DNA from: Planctomycetota bacterium
Lineage (GTDB): Bacteria; Planctomycetota; Phycisphaerae; WQYP01
DNA length: 43,461 bases
Direction of reading: 5' to 3'
Assembly: GCA_021790385.1 (NCBI GenBank)
Contig: JAJYDW010000031.1
Location: 1 to 43,461 of the forward strand
In this document: positions 41,163 to 43,461 of the stretch, one piece after another
Layout of the letters: each line of letters begins with the position of its first letter
Numbering within the stretch: the stretch's first letter is position 1
The notes under the pieces: generated by a model
Told to the model about the DNA's origin: nothing
What the model saw: only the letters and a program-made list of their open reading frames with translations
Database searches by the model: none
Made by a program: the position numbers and the translations under genes

Positions 41163-41627
41163 TTAAGTAACCGAACCTACGCGGCTGCCATCAGCCCCCA
41201 GGGGCTTGCCGCAATGGCGGCAAAAGCGGTCCGGCGGTTCGCAGGGCCAGCCACAATTAGCGCAGCGCAGGGGATTGACCACGGTACTTTCAGCGCCACC
41301 TTCGACCATGCGTGCCAGGCGGCGAACCTGGGCCAAAAGCAAGTACCACAATCCCAGTACCAGCGTGATACTGGAAATGATGAGCAGGCCATAACCGAGA
41401 ACGGCACTGAAAATTCCATGGGTTCCGCCGCTGCTTAAGGGGTGAATGACGGCCACGGCATAGACAAACCAGCCCGGAATTGCAGAAAGCACCGCCAGCA
41501 GAAGCATCCAGTATCCAATGTGGCGGAACCGGCGGCGCTTGCGAATGACGGACGCGGGCAAGCCTTCATCATGGGGATGCACCGGCGGCGAAATTAAATC
41601 GGGTTTGGGTTTCATGGGCTGGTTCAC
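41163..41627 (-). CDS. Membrane protein with C-terminal zinc ribbon
   Basis: A 154-residue protein with two membrane helices (HIGYWMLLLAVLSAIPGWFVYAV is the first; GYGLLIISSITLVLGLWYLLL the second) and a C-terminal zinc ribbon, CANCGWPCEPPDRFCRHCGK (CxxC...CxxC). Start is GTG 41627 or the in-frame ATG 41615. Function unknown; such small ribbon-membrane proteins are common in planctomycetes. It follows guaA by 84 bases on the same strand. Confidence 0.75.
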   Translation of the reverse strand: MNQPMKPKPDLISPPVHPHDEGLPASVIRKRRRFRHIGYWMLLLAVLSAIPGWFVYAVAVIHPLSSGGTHGIFSAVLGYGLLIISSITLVLGLWYLLLAQVRRLARMVEGGAESTVVNPLRCANCGWPCEPPDRFCRHCGKPLGADGSRVGSVT

Positions 41628-41711
41628 AAATCAAAGCCTTAACGCCGAGGGCGGCATCCTGATATACGCCGCACATCGATGCCGATAGTCCCGGCCAAAA
41701 TTATAACCGGG

Positions 41712-43283
41712 CTATTCCCACTCAATAGTTCCTGGCGGCTTACTGGTAATGTCGAAAACCACACGGCTGATGCCGCGAACTTCGTTGACAATTCGGTTGC
41801 TGACGCGGGCCAGCACGTCATAGGGAATGCGGCTCCAATCCGCGGTCATAAAGTCAGTGGAATCCACGCTGCGCAAAGCCACTACGGGATTGTAGCTGCG
41901 GCCATCGCCCATCACAGCCACGCTGGAAACGGGCAACAGCACGGCAAAGGCTTGGGCGGAGGAGCGATACAGACCAGCGGCAATAAGCTCCTCGAGAAAA
42001 ATTTCGTCCGCCTGACGCAAGAGGTCCAGTTTGGGGCGGGTAATCTCGCCGATACAGCGCACCGCCAGGCCCGGTCCGGGGAAGGGATGGCGCCACACCA
42101 TGGATTCCGGCAGCCCGAGGACTTCGCCGAGCCGGCGCACTTCATCCTTAAAAAGCTCGCGCAGGGGTTCCACCAGATCAAAACCCAGCTCGGCCGGCAA
42201 TCCGCCCACATTGTGATGCAGCTTGATGTTGGCAGCTTTGCGGGCGTAGCTCTGGCCGCTTTCGATGACATCCGGGTACAGCGTGCCCTGGGCCAGGAAG
42301 GCGGCGTTGGGAATGCCCTGGGCGGCGCGTTTGAATACATCAATAAACGCTTTGCCGATAATGGTGCGTTTACGCTGCGGTTCGGTTACGCCGCTAAGAG
42401 CGGTAAGGAATTCTTCCGTGGCATCGACCGTGCGCAGGTCAATATGAAAATGATCGCGAAAGGTGCTTTCAACATTTTGCCGCTCGTTATTGCGCAGCAG
42501 GCCGTTATCTACAAAGATGCAGACCAGCTTCTCTCCGACGGCGCGATGCAGCAGGGCCGCGGTTACCGCGGAATCCACCCCGCCGGAAAGGCCGCAGATG
42601 ACGCGGGCCTTACCCACCTGGCGCCGCACATTTTCTACGGCAGTTTCGAGAAAGTTGCCCATGCGCCAGGTTCCGGACGCTTTGCAGACGCGATACAGAA
42701 AATTTTCAAGAATTTTTCCGCCGTGGGGCGTATGCGTTACTTCCGGGTGAAACTGTACGCCGAAAACCGGTCTTGAGTGGTGACGCATGGCCGCCATAGG
42801 ACAAGCGGGTGTGGAAGCCAGGGAGACAAAATCCGGTCCCAAAACCTGTACCTGATCGGCGTGGCTCATCCAAACGCCGGTTTCCTGCGGCACGCCGGCG
42901 AAGAGATCATCCGTCGCCGCTTGGCCGGATTGCACGGTCAGGCGTGCCGAGCCGTACTCACCGGACTTGCCGGGTTTGACCCGGCCGCCGAGAATTTCGG
43001 CTGCAATCTGCATGCCGTAACAAATTCCCAGCACCGGCAGGTTTAAATCAAAGATGCCGGGGTGGCATTTGGGAGCACCCTGTTCGTAGACGCTGGCCGG
43101 GCCGCCGGACAAAATCAGGCCGATGGGTTGTAGCTGTCGCAACTGTTCGGGAGAAATATCCGGAGCCACCAGGATGCCATGAACTCCGGCTTCGCGCACG
43201 CGGCGGGCGATAAGCTGGGCATATTGAGAGCCAAAATCCAGAATGGGTAGAGTTTCCTGGGCAGATTTGTTATTCGTGTTCAT
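41712..43283 (-). CDS. guaA: GMP synthase (glutamine-hydrolysing)
   Basis: GuaA converts XMP to GMP using glutamine and ATP. The 523 residues contain an N-terminal glutaminase with nucleophile GICYGMQ (Cys about residue 88) and VQFHPEV His/Glu, an ATP-pyrophosphatase PP-loop [17 protein letters not shown] (about residue 236), and a C-terminal dimerisation domain ending IEWE (AEGFDFGAR-type region [10 protein letters not shown] and [14 protein letters not shown]). Length and order match the family. The ribosome site upstream of ATG 43283 is weak. It heads the minus-strand run in this window. Confidence 0.98.
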   Translation of the reverse strand: MNTNNKSAQETLPILDFGSQYAQLIARRVREAGVHGILVAPDISPEQLRQLQPIGLILSGGPASVYEQGAPKCHPGIFDLNLPVLGICYGMQIAAEILGGRVKPGKSGEYGSARLTVQSGQAATDDLFAGVPQETGVWMSHADQVQVLGPDFVSLASTPACPMAAMRHHSRPVFGVQFHPEVTHTPHGGKILENFLYRVCKASGTWRMGNFLETAVENVRRQVGKARVICGLSGGVDSAVTAALLHRAVGEKLVCIFVDNGLLRNNERQNVESTFRDHFHIDLRTVDATEEFLTALSGVTEPQRKRTIIGKAFIDVFKRAAQGIPNAAFLAQGTLYPDVIESGQSYARKAANIKLHHNVGGLPAELGFDLVEPLRELFKDEVRRLGEVLGLPESMVWRHPFPGPGLAVRCIGEITRPKLDLLRQADEIFLEELIAAGLYRSSAQAFAVLLPVSSVAVMGDGRSYNPVVALRSVDSTDFMTADWSRIPYDVLARVSNRIVNEVRGISRVVFDITSKPPGTIEWE

Positions 43284-43320
43284 GCGAAGATTCTACCGGC
43301 AGAATAGAAAACGTAAAACC

Positions 43321-43343
43321 TGCCAGGTAGTTAGGACCTGGCA
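43321..43343 (-). promoter_or_regulatory. Hairpin upstream of guaA
   Basis: TGCCAGGT (43321-43328) and ACCTGGCA (43336-43343) form a perfect 8-bp stem with a 7-base loop, 38 bases before the guaA start. On the minus strand it is followed by a GGTTTTACGTTTTC stretch, so it could be a terminator for an upstream gene or an attenuator of guaA. No purine riboswitch consensus was recognised. Confidence 0.35.
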
Positions 43344-43386
43344 AAAATAAATTTAGATTTTATGGAGTATCGTGGAGCGATGGCGT

Positions 43387-43430
43387 CCCTGGGACCGCGG
43401 GCATCCTGCCCGCATGGTCGTAGCCGGCAA
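43387..43430. repeat. Dispersed intergenic repeat, copy 2
   Basis: CCCTGGGACCGCGGGCATCC and the following bases to GTAGCCGGCAA align along their length with 24840-24884. The internal GCGGGCATCCTGCCCGC is also a near palindrome. It lies just beyond the guaA leader near the window edge. Confidence 0.5.
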
Positions 43431-43461
43431 TGTCTCCATCGTCGCGACGAACATCAACGGT

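Noticed and set aside
1-43461. tRNA, rRNA, CRISPR array, prophage or toxin-antitoxin locus
   Set aside because: None was seen by eye in the gaps; no spaced identical repeats, no tRNA T-loop in a suitable context, no integrase or phage structural gene.

Overview
The window looks like a chromosomal segment of a diderm (LPS-type outer membrane) bacterium, most likely a planctomycete of the Phycisphaerae type. This is inferred from two secreted proteins with PEP-CTERM C-termini, scattered trp genes, genes for LPS and lipoprotein handling (LptE-like, BamD-like, LpxH-like, Lnt), and poorly characterised secreted TPR and HEAT proteins, in GC-moderate DNA. No ribosomal RNA, tRNA, CRISPR array or prophage was seen. 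The taxonomic call is an inference, not a measurement.

Layout. 1-210: a probable insertion-sequence end with two direct terminal-type repeats. 351-5197 (+): envelope and proteostasis block (BamD-like, LptE-like, FtsH, LpxH-like phosphoesterase). 5338-7109: trpC on the minus strand, diverging from a CPBP (CAAX-type) membrane protease. Neither gene has a conventional start codon where homology or the ribosome site would place it. 7380-8000: first PEP-CTERM protein. 8044-10684: a metal-homeostasis module, an atypical Nramp transporter plus a small membrane protein divergent from a DtxR/MntR-type regulator, with overlapping promoters and an inverted repeat between them. 10846-14522: a secreted low-complexity/TPR protein and a PocR-GAF-PP2C phosphatase. 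14576-17296 (-): kch-pabB. 17602-21347 (+): second PEP-CTERM protein (paralogue of the first), a TIGR01777 epimerase-like protein and polyphosphate kinase. 21614-24597 (-): cyclophilin and mnmG. 25020-30388 (+): a self-contained tripartite efflux operon (CecR-type TetR regulator, EmrA-like, EmrB-like, TolC/NodT-like outer-membrane lipoprotein) with a palindrome lying over its promoter. 30808-31644 (+): an ArsM-like methyltransferase lacking a key cysteine. 31666-34484 (-): lnt and a HEAT-repeat protein. 34661-35461 (+): a sugar phosphate isomerase/epimerase-like TIM barrel. 35544-43283 (-): a run reading guaA, zinc-ribbon protein, DUF192 protein, membrane-anchored hypothetical, ksgA, trpA, clpP, glycosyltransferase.

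Most genes are housekeeping. The parts that look accessory or novel are: the paralogous PEP-CTERM pair, each with hairpins in its 5' leader; the atypical Nramp/MntR module; the efflux operon with its visible operator; the noncanonical or leaderless starts (trpC with CTG, the CPBP protease, trpA); the ClpP with an altered nucleophile motif; and short dispersed repeats in gaps. Nothing seen amounts to a clear-cut new defence or mobile system.
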